DNA of 64,000 bases. Source: Paraburkholderia phenazinium. GTDB taxonomy: Bacteria; Pseudomonadota; Gammaproteobacteria; Burkholderiales; Burkholderiaceae. The notes below the pieces were generated by a model. The model was given only the letters and a program-made list of their open reading frames with translations. It did not search any database and had not been told where the DNA came from. This document shows, one piece after another, positions 34,088-45,025 of the stretch. The stretch is taken from the NCBI RefSeq assembly GCF_900100735.1, contig NZ_FNCJ01000025.1, positions 1 through 64,000 on the forward strand, read 5' to 3'. Each line of letters begins with the position of its first letter. Within the stretch, counting starts at the first letter, position 1. The position numbers and the translations under genes were made by a program.

Positions 34088-34894
34088 TCACCACCAGCGA
34101 TAAAAATGATGCACCGGTCCGACGCCCTTGCCGACGTCGAGCTGGCCGCTCGCTTCGAGCGCGCCGGTCAGATAGGCCTTCGCATCCGCCACGGCACTGG
34201 CGAGGTCGGCGCGCTGCGGAATCAGCGCCGCAATCGACGACGACAACGTGCAGCCCGTGCCATGCGTGTTCTTCACCGGCACGCGGGGTGCGCCGAGGCG
34301 CAGCGTGCCACTGTCCTGCACCAGCCAGTCGGGGCTGTCGGCGGCGGTGAGATGGCCGCCTTTCATCAGCACGGCGCGCGCGCCGAGCGAGCGCAACGCT
34401 TCACCCTGTTCGATCATGCCGGCTTCGTCGGTCGCAGCCGCGAGTCCCAGCAACGCCGCGGCCTCCGGCAGATTCGGCGTCAGCAGGTCGGCGAGCGGCA
34501 GCAGTTCGTCGCGCACCACGACCACCGCGTCGGGCAACAGCAACGCGTGGTTGCTCTTGGAGATCATCACGGTATCGAGCACCACGTGCTTCGGCCGATG
34601 GCGCCGCAGCGCCTCCGCTACGACGCGCGCAATCTGCGCGTTCGCCAGCATGCCGATCTTCACGGCGTCGATGCGGATATCGTCGAACACCGCGTCGAGC
34701 TGCGCGGCGACAAACGCCGGCTCCGGCGTATGAATCGCCGTCACGCCTTGCGTGTTCTGCGCAGTCAGCGCCGTAATCACGCTCGCGCCATACGCGCCGA
34801 GCGCCGAAAAAGCTTTGAGGTCGGCCTGAATGCCGGCGCCGCCGCCGGAGTCGGAGCCGGCGATCGTCAGGACGTTGGGAATCGGTTGAGTCAT
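34088..34894 (-). CDS. thiD: Hydroxymethylpyrimidine/phosphomethylpyrimidine kinase
   Basis: This 268-residue ribokinase-fold enzyme phosphorylates HMP and HMP-P in thiamine synthesis. The N-terminal substrate loop is GSDSGGGAGIQADLKAF and the C-terminal anion-hole motif is KNTHGTGCTLSSSIAA with the catalytic Cys of the THGTGC type. Length is typical (266 in E. coli). It lies downstream of lplT on the same strand after a 90-base gap that holds a strong hairpin (34954-34978) and no TPP riboswitch pattern that I can recognise. Confidence 0.96.
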   Translation of the reverse strand: MTQPIPNVLTIAGSDSGGGAGIQADLKAFSALGAYGASVITALTAQNTQGVTAIHTPEPAFVAAQLDAVFDDIRIDAVKIGMLANAQIARVVAEALRRHRPKHVVLDTVMISKSNHALLLPDAVVVVRDELLPLADLLTPNLPEAAALLGLAAATDEAGMIEQGEALRSLGARAVLMKGGHLTAADSPDWLVQDSGTLRLGAPRVPVKNTHGTGCTLSSSIAALIPQRADLASAVADAKAYLTGALEASGQLDVGKGVGPVHHFYRWW

Positions 34895-34953
34895 GGCAAG
34901 GCGGGAAGAAGAGAATCGCGGATACGGCGCTTAACCTCGGTGCGCAGGTTGCC

Positions 34954-34978
34954 GCCGGGTGCATAAGCTGCGCCCGGC
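34954..34978 (-). terminator. Hairpin after lplT, no U-tract
   Basis: GCCGGGTGCA (34954-34963) pairs with TGCGCCCGGC (34969-34978) over 10 bp with one G-T pair and a 5-base loop. It starts 7 bases after the lplT stop. It may be a terminator or an mRNA end-protector. Confidence 0.45.
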
Positions 34979-34984
34979 ACGGCG

Positions 34985-36292
34985 TCAGTGTTTCACTTCA
35001 CCGATCAACGCGACCGAATCGAAGGCGCGCTGGTTCGCCTGATGACGCCGCATCACGAACCACATCATCACGCAGACGAAGGTGCCGAACAGCACGATCA
35101 CCGCCGACACCGGCACGTCGAGCCATACCAGCACCGCGTACAGGCACAGCATCACGAGCACCGAGAGGTTCTCGTTGAAGTTCTGCACGGCGATCGAGTG
35201 ACCGGCCGACAGCAGCACGTGGCCGCGATGCTGCAGCAGCGCGTTCATCGGCACCACGAAAAAGCCGGACAGGCCGCCGACGACCATCAGGAAGATATAG
35301 GCGAGGATCAGATAACCCGGCACGTGCATGCGACCGAAGTAAAAACCCCAATGCGCGGGGAACAGGTCGCGGGTATAGAAGGCCATCATCATCACCGCGA
35401 TACCCATCATGATGCCGACCGGCAGCACCGATAGCGACTTCTTCAGCGGCACGCGCGAGGCGGCGATGATGGCGCCCGCGGCCACCCCGACGGCCACCAC
35501 GGCCTGCAGGATCGCGCCTTCGGAGAGCGACATGCCGAGCGAGACTTCCGCCCACTTCAGCACGATGAACTGCAGCGTGGCGCCCGCGCCCCAGAACAGC
35601 GTCGTGACGGCAAGCGAAATCTGGCCCAGCTTGTCGCGCCACAGCACCTGGAAGCAGTCGGCGAAATCTGTGATGAGCTTGATCGGGCCGCGTTCCTGTT
35701 TCGGATAGCGCGCGCCGGTGTCGGGAATGCGCAGATTGAATAGCGCCGCGATCACGTAGATGGCCATGATGACCAGCATCGCAGCTTCAGCCGGCGTGTT
35801 GACGGTCGGAATATGGTGTTTGAGGATGTGCGAGGCGATGTGCGGGCTGATCAGCGCGCCGCCCAACACCGTGCCGAGAATGATCGAACCGACCGTGGTG
35901 CCCTCGATCCAGCCGTTCGCGGCGACGAGCCGGTCAGGCGGCAGCAGTTCGGTCAGAATGCCGTATTTGGCAGGCGAGTAGGCTGCGGCCCCAAAGCCGA
36001 CGATGCCGTACGCAATTAGCGGATGCGCACCGACCAGCATCGTAAAGCAGCCGACCACCTTGATGGTATTGGTGACGAACATCACGTGCCCCTTCGGGCG
36101 CGAGTCGGCAAAGGCGCCGACGAAGGCAGCAAGGACGACGTACGACAGCACAAAGAACAGCTTGAGCAGCGGCGTCATCCAGTTTGGGGCGTGAAGATCT
36201 TTCAGCAGTGCAATAGCAGCGATCAGAAGCGCATTGTCGGCCAGCGATGAAAAAAACTGCGCGGCCATGATGGTGTAAAAACCTTTTTTCAT
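34985..36292 (-). CDS. lplT: Lysophospholipid transporter LplT
   Basis: This 435-residue MFS-type inner-membrane protein moves lysophospholipids into the cytoplasm for re-acylation. It begins MKKGFYTIMAAQFFSSLADNALLIAAIALL, as in LplT, and has about 12 hydrophobic spans. The DSRPKGHVMFVTN and SPAKYGILTELLPPDRLVAANGWIEGTTVG stretches are family markers. ATG 36292 is chosen; the 30-residue extension to 36382 is polar and unlike the family. The usual partner aas is not in this window. It is divergent from alr. Confidence 0.93.
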   Translation of the reverse strand: MKKGFYTIMAAQFFSSLADNALLIAAIALLKDLHAPNWMTPLLKLFFVLSYVVLAAFVGAFADSRPKGHVMFVTNTIKVVGCFTMLVGAHPLIAYGIVGFGAAAYSPAKYGILTELLPPDRLVAANGWIEGTTVGSIILGTVLGGALISPHIASHILKHHIPTVNTPAEAAMLVIMAIYVIAALFNLRIPDTGARYPKQERGPIKLITDFADCFQVLWRDKLGQISLAVTTLFWGAGATLQFIVLKWAEVSLGMSLSEGAILQAVVAVGVAAGAIIAASRVPLKKSLSVLPVGIMMGIAVMMMAFYTRDLFPAHWGFYFGRMHVPGYLILAYIFLMVVGGLSGFFVVPMNALLQHRGHVLLSAGHSIAVQNFNENLSVLVMLCLYAVLVWLDVPVSAVIVLFGTFVCVMMWFVMRRHQANQRAFDSVALIGEVKH

Positions 36293-36510
36293 CTGATGCG
36301 ATGCTGTCCTCGCTGCGGTCTGTCCGCCCCGGCCGTGTGCAAGGCGTCCGGGCTTATTCCGTTCGAAATGGGTTGTGCGCACGGCTTTATATCATGAAAA
36401 TAGCTGGATTCGGACTAGCAGAATCCTTGATCGCACCGCCCAGCGGGCTCCTGAGCACTGAAAACGCACTGTAAGCTCCTGATTCGCAAGCGTCTTTACG
36501 AAAATTTCCC

Positions 36511-37581
36511 ATGCCGCGCCCCCTTTCAGCCACGATCCACACCGCAGCACTCGCCAATAACCTCGCCGTCGTCCGCCGTTACGCACCAAATTCGAAAATC
36601 TGGGCCGTCGTCAAGGCCAACGCCTACGGGCACGGCCTGGCAAGGGCCTTTCCAGGTTTGCGTGCAACGGATGGCTTTGGTTTGCTCGACCTCGAAGAAG
36701 CGGTGAAGTTGCGTGAATTGGGCTGGGCCGGGCCGATTCTGTTGCTCGAGGGCTTTTTTCGCCCCACCGATATCGACGTGATCGACCGCTACAGCCTGAG
36801 CACCGCGCTGCACTCGGACGAGCAGTTGCGCATGCTGGAAATGGCGCGTCTGTCGAAGCCGGTCAATATCCAGTTGAAGATGAATAGCGGCATGAATCGT
36901 CTGGGCTACACGCCCGAGCGTTTTCGGGCGGCGTGGGAGCGGGCGCGGGCCTGCCAGGGCGTCGGTCAGATCACGCTGATGACCCATTTTTCGGATGCTG
37001 ACAGCGAGCGTGGCGTTGCCTATCAGATGGAGGCGTTCGAGCGCGGCGCGCAAGGTATAGCGGGAGCGCGTAGCCTCGCCAATTCGGCGGCTACGCTGTG
37101 GCATCCGTCGTCGCACTTCGACTGGGTGCGCCCAGGCATCATCCTGTATGGTGCGTCGCCGTCGGGGGTCACCAAGGCTATCGAGGGCACGGGCTTGCAG
37201 CCGGCCATGACGCTCGCTTCCGAACTGATCGCGGTGCAGAACGTGCCCGAGGGGCAGACGGTGGGCTACGGCTCGATCTTCAAGGCGCGCAGCGCGATGC
37301 GCGTTGGCGTGGTGGCGTGCGGCTATGCGGACGGTTATCCGCGCGTGGCGCCCGAAGGCACGCCGGTGATCGTCGATGGCGTGCGCACGCGCGTGGTCGG
37401 GCGGGTGTCGATGGATATGCTCACGGTCGATCTGACGCCGTGTCCGTCGGCGGGCGTCGGCTCGCGCGTCGAACTGTGGGGCAATGCGCTGCCGATCGAC
37501 GATGTCGCTCAGGCCTGCGGCACGATCGGCTATGAGCTGATGTGCGCGGTGGCGCCGCGCGTGCCGGTGCGCGCCGAATAA
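36511..37581 (+). CDS. alr: Alanine racemase
   Basis: This 356-residue PLP enzyme makes D-alanine for peptidoglycan. The PLP Lys is K35 in VVKANAYGHG; the second catalytic Tyr is in VGYGSIFKA, and VSMDMLTVDLT is the typical C-terminal beta-domain segment. Length matches the biosynthetic enzymes (359 in E. coli Alr). The gene is divergent from lplT over a 218-base gap and lies 129 bases upstream of radA on the same strand. No signal peptide is present, so it is not the periplasmic BSR type. Confidence 0.96.
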   Translation: MPRPLSATIHTAALANNLAVVRRYAPNSKIWAVVKANAYGHGLARAFPGLRATDGFGLLDLEEAVKLRELGWAGPILLLEGFFRPTDIDVIDRYSLSTALHSDEQLRMLEMARLSKPVNIQLKMNSGMNRLGYTPERFRAAWERARACQGVGQITLMTHFSDADSERGVAYQMEAFERGAQGIAGARSLANSAATLWHPSSHFDWVRPGIILYGASPSGVTKAIEGTGLQPAMTLASELIAVQNVPEGQTVGYGSIFKARSAMRVGVVACGYADGYPRVAPEGTPVIVDGVRTRVVGRVSMDMLTVDLTPCPSAGVGSRVELWGNALPIDDVAQACGTIGYELMCAVAPRVPVRAE

Positions 37582-37656
37582 GCGGCTCTGCGGCGCCTGT
37601 TCGGCGTTCCGGGCTGCAAGCGGTCCGGCATAGGTGAGTCGTACCGCAGACCGCGA

Positions 37657-37692
37657 TTCGACAAACTCGACACACTCAACCAATTCGACAAA
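37657..37692 (+). repeat. 9-bp tandem repeat before radA
   Basis: Four units with an exact 9-bp period start at 37657, 37666, 37675 and 37684 (TTCGACAAA, CTCGACACA, CTCAACCAA, TTCGACAAA). The array ends 18 bases before the radA GTG. Read in one frame it would encode a Ser-Thr-Asn repeat, but no gene is claimed. Confidence 0.8.
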
Positions 37693-37710
37693 TAAGCAAG
37701 GCAAGGGCGC

Positions 37711-39087
37711 GTGGCTAAACAGAAGACGATGTACACCTGCACCGAATGTGGCGGGCAGGCGCCCAAGTGGCAGGGCCAGTGCCCGGCATGCCAGGCGTGG
37801 AACACGCTGGTGGAGACGGTGGCCGAATCGCCTTCCGCGCACCGCTTTCAGTCGCTCGCCAAGAGCGCGCCGGTGCAGCGCCTCGCGGACATCGAGGCAT
37901 CGGACGTACCGCGCTTTTCAACCGGCGTCAGCGAATTCGACCGGGTGCTGGGCGGCGGTCTGGTGCCGGGCGGGGTGGTGCTGATCGGCGGCGATCCGGG
38001 CATTGGCAAATCGACGCTGCTGCTGCAGTCGCTCGGGGAAATCGCCCACGAGCGGCGTGCGCTCTATATCAGCGGCGAAGAATCGGCGGCGCAGATTGCG
38101 TTGCGGGCGCAACGGCTGTCGCTGCTCGATCCGGGCTCGAAGGCAAGCGAACTCAGGTTGCTCGCCGAAATCCAGCTCGAAAAAATCCAGGCGACCATCG
38201 AAAGCGAAAGGCCTGACGTGGCCGTGATCGATTCGATCCAGACGGTCTATTCCGAGGCGCTGACCTCGGCGCCCGGCTCGGTCGCGCAGGTGCGCGAATG
38301 TGCGGCGCAACTGACGCGCATCGCCAAGCAGTCGGGCACGGCCATCATCATGGTCGGCCACGTGACCAAGGAAGGCAATCTGGCCGGCCCGCGCGTGCTC
38401 GAGCACATTGTCGATACGGTGCTGTACTTCGAAGGCGATACGCACTCGTCGTTTCGCCTTGTGCGCGCGTTCAAGAACCGCTTCGGCGCGGTCAACGAAC
38501 TCGGCGTGTTTGCCATGACCGAGCGCGGCTTGCGTGGCGTGGCGAATCCGTCGGCGCTATTCCTCTCGCAGCATGAGCAGATCGTGCCGGGTTCGTGCGT
38601 GCTGGTGACCCAGGAAGGTTCGCGGCCGCTGCTCGTGGAAATCCAGGCGCTGGTGGATGCGGCCAATGTGCCGAACCCGCGCCGGCTCGCGGTGGGGCTG
38701 GAGCAGAACCGTCTGGCCATGCTGCTCGCCGTGCTGCACCGGCATGCCGGAATTGCCTGCTTCGATCAGGACGTGTTTCTGAATGCGGTGGGCGGCGTCA
38801 AGATTACCGAGCCGGCCGCCGACCTTGCGGTGCTGCTGGCGATCCATTCGTCGATGCGTAACAAACCGTTGCCCAAGGGCTTGATCGTGTTCGGCGAAGT
38901 GGGGCTGGCGGGCGAGATCCGCCCGTCGCCGCGCGGCCAGGACCGGCTCAAGGAAGCGGCCAAGCTGGGCTTCTCGATTGCGCTGATTCCGAAGGCGAAT
39001 GCGCCTAAGCAGCCCATCGACGGCTTACAGGTTATTGCTGTCGACCGGCTCGAACAGGCCATCGACAAGATCCGCACGCTAGAGTAG
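37711..39087 (+). CDS. radA: DNA repair protein RadA
   Basis: This 458-residue RecA-like ATPase helps branch migration in recombinational repair. The N-terminal C4 zinc finger uses C10, C13, C24 and C27. Walker A is GGDPGIGKST, the RadA-specific motif KNRFG is present as FKNRFGAVNELGVF, and a Lon-protease-like domain forms the C-terminus. The start is GTG 37711, with GCAAGGC upstream. Length is typical (460 in E. coli). It follows alr across a gap with a 9-bp tandem repeat. Confidence 0.97.
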   Translation: MAKQKTMYTCTECGGQAPKWQGQCPACQAWNTLVETVAESPSAHRFQSLAKSAPVQRLADIEASDVPRFSTGVSEFDRVLGGGLVPGGVVLIGGDPGIGKSTLLLQSLGEIAHERRALYISGEESAAQIALRAQRLSLLDPGSKASELRLLAEIQLEKIQATIESERPDVAVIDSIQTVYSEALTSAPGSVAQVRECAAQLTRIAKQSGTAIIMVGHVTKEGNLAGPRVLEHIVDTVLYFEGDTHSSFRLVRAFKNRFGAVNELGVFAMTERGLRGVANPSALFLSQHEQIVPGSCVLVTQEGSRPLLVEIQALVDAANVPNPRRLAVGLEQNRLAMLLAVLHRHAGIACFDQDVFLNAVGGVKITEPAADLAVLLAIHSSMRNKPLPKGLIVFGEVGLAGEIRPSPRGQDRLKEAAKLGFSIALIPKANAPKQPIDGLQVIAVDRLEQAIDKIRTLE

Positions 39088-39237
39088 GCGTCGTATCCGT
39101 CGCTCAGAGGGCATTTTTGCAGCAAGCGCCGCGTAATGCTCCGTAAATAACTGAGCCAGGACTGTAACCAACGCAACACGCGTATTCCCTAAGCTGGGCG
39201 GGTCTGCCATCCCTCTCAAGCGGAAAAGGATCGCGCC

Positions 39238-39501
39238 TTGAAACAGTCTTATGAAACCGTGACCGAGCGTCCCATGCTGGTGCGTGGCTGCCGCGTCTCT
39301 GCGCCCATCCGTCAGCCTTGGGGCGGCGCGTGCCGGATCGTCGAATGGATCGACACCACCGGCCAGATTTCACGCCGCGTCGTCGCCGAAAACGTCACAC
39401 CGGATGAGGTGCGCGCCACCATCGACCGGCATGTCGAAGGCCGCAAATACATGCTGTATGACGACGAGCGGGCGCCGCGGCAAACTTTGCCGCGGCGGTA
39501 A
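39238..39501 (+). CDS. Small conserved protein, possibly DUF2866
   Basis: This 87-residue cytoplasmic protein has no known function. The core GCRVSAPIRQPWGGACRIVE and WIDTTGQISRRVVAENVTPDEVRATIDRHVEGRK look well conserved in style and recall the Burkholderia-restricted DUF2866 family (from memory, not checked). The start is TTG 39238 with AAAGGA 7 bases upstream; the next in-frame starts, GTG 39259 and ATG 39274, lack such a site. It lies 150 bases after radA and may have its own promoter. Confidence 0.7.
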   Translation: MKQSYETVTERPMLVRGCRVSAPIRQPWGGACRIVEWIDTTGQISRRVVAENVTPDEVRATIDRHVEGRKYMLYDDERAPRQTLPRR

Positions 39502-39525
39502 GCGCGCGAGTGTGGTTGCACGCCA

Positions 39526-40638
39526 TTAGCGAGGCCGCTTGGCCTCACCGGTGTCGGGCACTTCATTCGCCCCGTCACGCGCTTGCTCATCCGCCTCTGC
39601 GTTCGTCTCGGCCTCAGCGTCCGGGTTGAACAGAGGATGCTGCGCGGCCTCTGCTGCCGTCAGCACCGGCGAGACACAGCAATCGAGCGGCTCCAGTAAC
39701 CTTACCCAATCTTCCAGCGGCCGGCTGGCAATCAGGTCTGCCATGTCCCGCATCAGCGCGAGCGCATCCGGGCCGCCGATGGACTGGCCGACGCTCCAGT
39801 GCCGAAACGCCCATTCGGGGCGATCGAGCGCGTGGCACAACGTATCCCAGAACTTCAGTTCAAGCGCCGCGACCGCGAGCCAGCGGCCGTCCCGGGTCCG
39901 GTACAGGTTGTAGCAAGGCACGCCGCCGTTCAGCAGCCCACCGCCTGCCGGCGGGGCGGCACCGTCGTTGGCGAGCGAGACCTGGGCGAGGAAGTTGTTC
40001 GAGTGAGTGACGTGGGACATCGAAATGTCGACGAAGCGGCCGTTGCCGCCGCGCGCTACGTGCCACAGCGCCGCGAGAATCTGCGCGACTGCGCTCGCGG
40101 CGCCGCCGAGCAGGTCGGCAATCTGGAAGTTAGGCAGGATCGGTGCGCCGTCGCGGCTCGCCAGTTGCTCGAGGACGCCAGCGTAGGCGATGTAGTTCAG
40201 ATCGTGGCCGGCCTGACTGGCGAACGGACCCGTCGAACCATAACCGGTGATCGCGCAGTAGACGAGCTTGGGATTGAGCACGCTCAGGCTCTCATAGCCG
40301 ATGCCGAGGCGTTCCATCACACCAGGCCGGAAGCTCTCGATCAGCACGTCAGCTTCACGCGCCAGCGCGCGCAGCACGGTGCGTCCCGCTTCGGACTTGA
40401 GGTCGAGGCGCGTTTCGCGCTTGCCGCGGTTGACCATGCGATAGAACACGCCGGGGCGGCCGGCGACGCGATCGCTCGACGCCTGCAGCATCGTGCGGGT
40501 GGGGTCGCCGGCACCGGGCGCTTCGATCTTCAGCACGTCCGCGCCCATTTCCGCGAGGCGCAGAGCCGCGACCGGGCCGGGCAACAGGCGCGTCAGGTCC
40601 AGTACGCGCAGGCCTTGCAATGCAGCGGGAGACGTCAA
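39526..40638 (-). CDS. CaiB/BaiF class III CoA transferase
   Basis: This 370-residue enzyme belongs to the class III CoA transferase/alpha-methylacyl-CoA racemase family. It has GLRVLDLTRLLPGPVAALRLAEMGADVLKIE at the start and the catalytic Asp in RFVDISMSHV. The substrate is unknown; alpha-methylacyl-CoA racemase is a fair guess because of the RLLPGP start. TTG 40638 is preferred over TTG 40644 because GAGAGG lies 6 bases before it; the other has no spacer. The C-terminal 25 residues are Glu/Ala-rich (DAEAETNAEADEQARDGAN). It is downstream of the ABC-F gene on the same strand. Confidence 0.88.
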   Translation of the reverse strand: MTSPAALQGLRVLDLTRLLPGPVAALRLAEMGADVLKIEAPGAGDPTRTMLQASSDRVAGRPGVFYRMVNRGKRETRLDLKSEAGRTVLRALAREADVLIESFRPGVMERLGIGYESLSVLNPKLVYCAITGYGSTGPFASQAGHDLNYIAYAGVLEQLASRDGAPILPNFQIADLLGGAASAVAQILAALWHVARGGNGRFVDISMSHVTHSNNFLAQVSLANDGAAPPAGGGLLNGGVPCYNLYRTRDGRWLAVAALELKFWDTLCHALDRPEWAFRHWSVGQSIGGPDALALMRDMADLIASRPLEDWVRLLEPLDCCVSPVLTAAEAAQHPLFNPDAEAETNAEADEQARDGANEVPDTGEAKRPR

Positions 40639-40708
40639 TGCCAACCTCTCTCTTTAGAAAGTGCCCGTCGATGCCGGCGCAGCCGGTGCGGCCGCGTATG
40701 GCGGAGCG

Positions 40709-42661
<1,953 letters not shown>

Positions 42662-42804
42662 AAAGAGAAGGCCGGCTTGGGAAAAACGCTATTTTAGACC
42701 GGCCGTGGTCCGGGCAGGGATCGGCCGTTCGGCCGACTGTGCCGGCGGGGTTTTTCGCTTAGACTGACGGCTTTCGTCTAACACGTTGCACGGTAGCGGA
42801 GCAG

Positions 42805-42829
42805 GTGCTTTAGCGCTCACTCCGCTCGG
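42805..42829 (+). repeat. Sequence related to the xylA-upstream repeat
   Basis: This segment before gpx (GTGCTTTAGCGCTCACTCCG and on) agrees with the xylA repeat unit at about 16 of 23 aligned positions, including AGCGC and ACTC blocks. The match is weak, but it lies before a gene that has nothing to do with xylose, which favours a dispersed intergenic motif. Confidence 0.3.
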
Positions 42830-42864
42830 CCGAAATAAACTGCATGGGATTGGGGAGAGGGCAC

Positions 42865-43344
42865 ATGACATCGATTTATTCGTTCTCGGCGCGCACGCTA
42901 GGCGGCGAGGAAGTCAGTCTGGAACAGTATCGCGGCAAGGTGCTGCTGATCGTCAATACGGCAAGCGAGTGCGGCTTCACGCCGCAATACGCCGGCCTGC
43001 AAAAGCTGTACGAAACGTATGCGGGGCGTGACTTCGAGATTCTCGGTTTCCCCTGCAACCAGTTCGGCAAGCAGGAGCCGGGCGATGCGGCGCAGATCGG
43101 CAGCTTCTGCGAGAAAAACTACGGCGTGACCTTTCCGATGTTCGACAAGATCGACGTGAACGGCGCCAATGCTCACCCGCTGTACCGCTATCTGACCGGC
43201 GAAGCGCCGGGCCTGCTGGGGCTCGAGGGCATCAAGTGGAATTTCACCAAGTTTCTGGTGGGCCGCGACGGCACGGTGCTCAAGCGCTACGCGCCGGTGA
43301 CCAAGCCTGACGCGATTACCGACGAGATCGAGAAGCTGTTGTAA
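42865..43344 (+). CDS. Glutathione peroxidase (Cys type)
   Basis: This 159-residue thiol peroxidase reduces hydroperoxides. The catalytic tetrad can be placed: Cys36 in NTASECGFT (Cys, not selenocysteine), Gln66 in NQFGKQEPG, and Trp125 with Asn in KWNFTKFLV. A resolving Cys may be C64 or C82. Many bacterial members use thioredoxin rather than glutathione. ATG 42865 (MTSIYSFSA) is chosen over 42844 because GGAGAGGG lies just before it. It is cytoplasmic and monocistronic. Confidence 0.93.
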   Translation: MTSIYSFSARTLGGEEVSLEQYRGKVLLIVNTASECGFTPQYAGLQKLYETYAGRDFEILGFPCNQFGKQEPGDAAQIGSFCEKNYGVTFPMFDKIDVNGANAHPLYRYLTGEAPGLLGLEGIKWNFTKFLVGRDGTVLKRYAPVTKPDAITDEIEKLL

Positions 43345-43446
43345 CTGCTTGCCGTCAGCGAGAGGCGGCCAGGTTCTCGCGACTTCGCGGGCTCTGGCTG
43401 CGCGCTGTGGCCGCCGGCCCTTCGGCAAGCGCGTCTACGGCCGCTA

Positions 43447-43530
43447 AGGCGCTTGCCAGATCGCTTCCCGAAGTGGTTTCGCAAGCGGTTGCCAAAGCGC
43501 TTCCCGAAGCGTTTGCCAGATCCGTTGCTA
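43447..43530. repeat. 12-bp tandem repeat between gpx and cls
   Basis: Seven degenerate units with an exact 12-bp period run from 43447 to 43530 (types AAGCGNTTGCCA, AAGCGCTTCCCG, GATCCGTTGCTA). The last unit overlaps the cls stop codon. The period is a multiple of three, so one frame stays open through it, but no gene is supported. Confidence 0.8.
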
Positions 43531-44967
43531 AAGAATCGGCGAGAACAGTCTGGCGACGTGCATGGTCACGCGCCTGAACGCCGGTGCCTGGCGGTACTCG
43601 TTACGGTCGATCTCGTAGGCTTCGGCAAAATCGCGTGTGAGCATCGCTTCGACCTCGGCCGCAAAGCCGCGGTCCACGGTCAGCACCATGATCTCGAAGT
43701 TCAGGCGAAACGAGCGGTTGTCGAGATTCGCGCTGCCAATCGCGGCAGCGCAGCTGTCGATCAGCACCACCTTCTGATGCAGGAAGCCTGGCCGGTAGCG
43801 GAAGATGCGGATGCCCGCGCGCACCGAATCGTAGGCGTACAGCTTCGACGCTTCGAACACGACGTAGTGGTCGCGCCGGCTCGGAATCAGGATACGCACG
43901 TCCACGCCGCGTAGCACCGCGAGGCGCAGCGCCGAAAACACCGCTTCATCCGGCACGAGGTAGGGCGTGGTGATCCAGATCCGCTCGCGCGCCGCGTTGA
44001 TTGCCTCGACGAAGAACAGCGAACAGGTCTCCTGCTTGTCGGCGGGGCCAGTCGGCATGACGATGCAATGCATGCCCTCGTTGGTCGGCTGATACGGCGG
44101 CATCTCGAGCGGCGGCAGTTTCTGGGTGGCCCAGTACCAGTCTTCGGTGAAGACGAACTGGATGCTGGCGACCACCGGACCGCGTACCTCGATATGCGTA
44201 TCGCGCCACGGCGAGAGCGGCGGCTTGGCGCCGAGGTATTCCACGCCGACGTTATGGCCGCCGACAAACGCCCGCTCGCCGTCCACCGAAACGATCTTGC
44301 GGTGATTGCGGAAGTTGAGCTGAAAGCGGTTGACGAAACGGCGGTTGGTGGCGAACGGATGCATTTCCACGCCGCCCGCCCGCAGCGCGGCCACGTAGCT
44401 GTGCGGCAGGTCGAAGCTGCCGATGCTGTCGTAGAGGAAATAGATGCGCACACCTTGCGCGGCTTTGGCGAGCAGGGCGTCCTTGAGCATCTCGCCCAGC
44501 GCATCGTCTTTCACGATGAAGAACTGCACGATGATGTAGTTGCGCGCCTGATCGATCGCTTCGAGGATGGCGGCGAAGGTCGCTTCGCCGTTCACCAGCG
44601 TGCGTACCGTATTGCCGGGCAGGAAGGGCATCCCGCCCAGGTGCGTGAGGGAGCGCACGAGCCGGTGGCCGAGCACCTCGGTCGGGTGGCCGGCCGAGGA
44701 GGCCTGTTCGTCCCAGGCGTGAGGATGGGCCTGGGTGCGCAGCGACTCGTTCTCGAGACGGCGCGCGTCGGCGTAGCCCTGGAACTTGCTGCGGCCGAGG
44801 AACAGATACGGCACCAGCGTCAGATAAGGCATCGCCACCAGCGAGACCGCCCATGCGACCGCGCCCTGGGAGGTGCGCGTGTTCAGAATGGCATGGCACG
44901 CCGCGATCACGCCGAGCAGATGGGCGAGGGCGACGAGCGGGGCGATATGAAGCAAGTCGAATTGCAT
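43528..44967 (-). CDS. cls: Cardiolipin synthase
   Basis: This 479-residue membrane enzyme joins two phosphatidylglycerols into cardiolipin. Two hydrophobic spans lie at about residues 8-27 and 38-56. The two phospholipase D motifs are HRKIVSVDGERAFVGGHN and HQKVVLIDSCAAAIGSANLD, each with the HxKxxxxD pattern. Length matches E. coli ClsA (486). It is the last gene of a minus-strand run after prmB. A perfect 14-bp hairpin lies 26 bases upstream of its ATG. Confidence 0.95.
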   Translation of the reverse strand: MQFDLLHIAPLVALAHLLGVIAACHAILNTRTSQGAVAWAVSLVAMPYLTLVPYLFLGRSKFQGYADARRLENESLRTQAHPHAWDEQASSAGHPTEVLGHRLVRSLTHLGGMPFLPGNTVRTLVNGEATFAAILEAIDQARNYIIVQFFIVKDDALGEMLKDALLAKAAQGVRIYFLYDSIGSFDLPHSYVAALRAGGVEMHPFATNRRFVNRFQLNFRNHRKIVSVDGERAFVGGHNVGVEYLGAKPPLSPWRDTHIEVRGPVVASIQFVFTEDWYWATQKLPPLEMPPYQPTNEGMHCIVMPTGPADKQETCSLFFVEAINAARERIWITTPYLVPDEAVFSALRLAVLRGVDVRILIPSRRDHYVVFEASKLYAYDSVRAGIRIFRYRPGFLHQKVVLIDSCAAAIGSANLDNRSFRLNFEIMVLTVDRGFAAEVEAMLTRDFAEAYEIDRNEYRQAPAFRRVTMHVARLFSPIL

Positions 44968-44993
44968 AGGCGCGCGAAGGATTTTTCAATGCG

Positions 44994-45025
44994 CTTCCCT
45001 GCCCTCCAGCAGGAGGGCAGGGAAG
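44994..45025 (-). terminator. Perfect 14-bp hairpin between prmB and cls
   Basis: Positions 44994-45007 and 45012-45025 are perfect reverse complements with a 4-base loop (AGCA on plus). No U-tract follows in either direction. It lies in the cls leader and after prmB, so it may terminate the upstream operon or act as a 5' leader structure on cls mRNA. Confidence 0.65.

Noticed and set aside
34895..34984. Possible TPP riboswitch upstream of thiD
   Set aside because: The gap is only 90 bases and lacks the conserved CUGAGA and ACCUGA elements of a THI box.
37634..37984. ORF with a Ser-Thr-Asn repeat before and into radA
   Set aside because: It is created by the 9-bp array and then runs in the wrong frame of radA.
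43453..43914. ORF with Arg/Lys/Pro repeats starting in the 12-bp array
   Set aside because: The repeat merely keeps the frame open; the remainder is antisense to cls and shows no domain.
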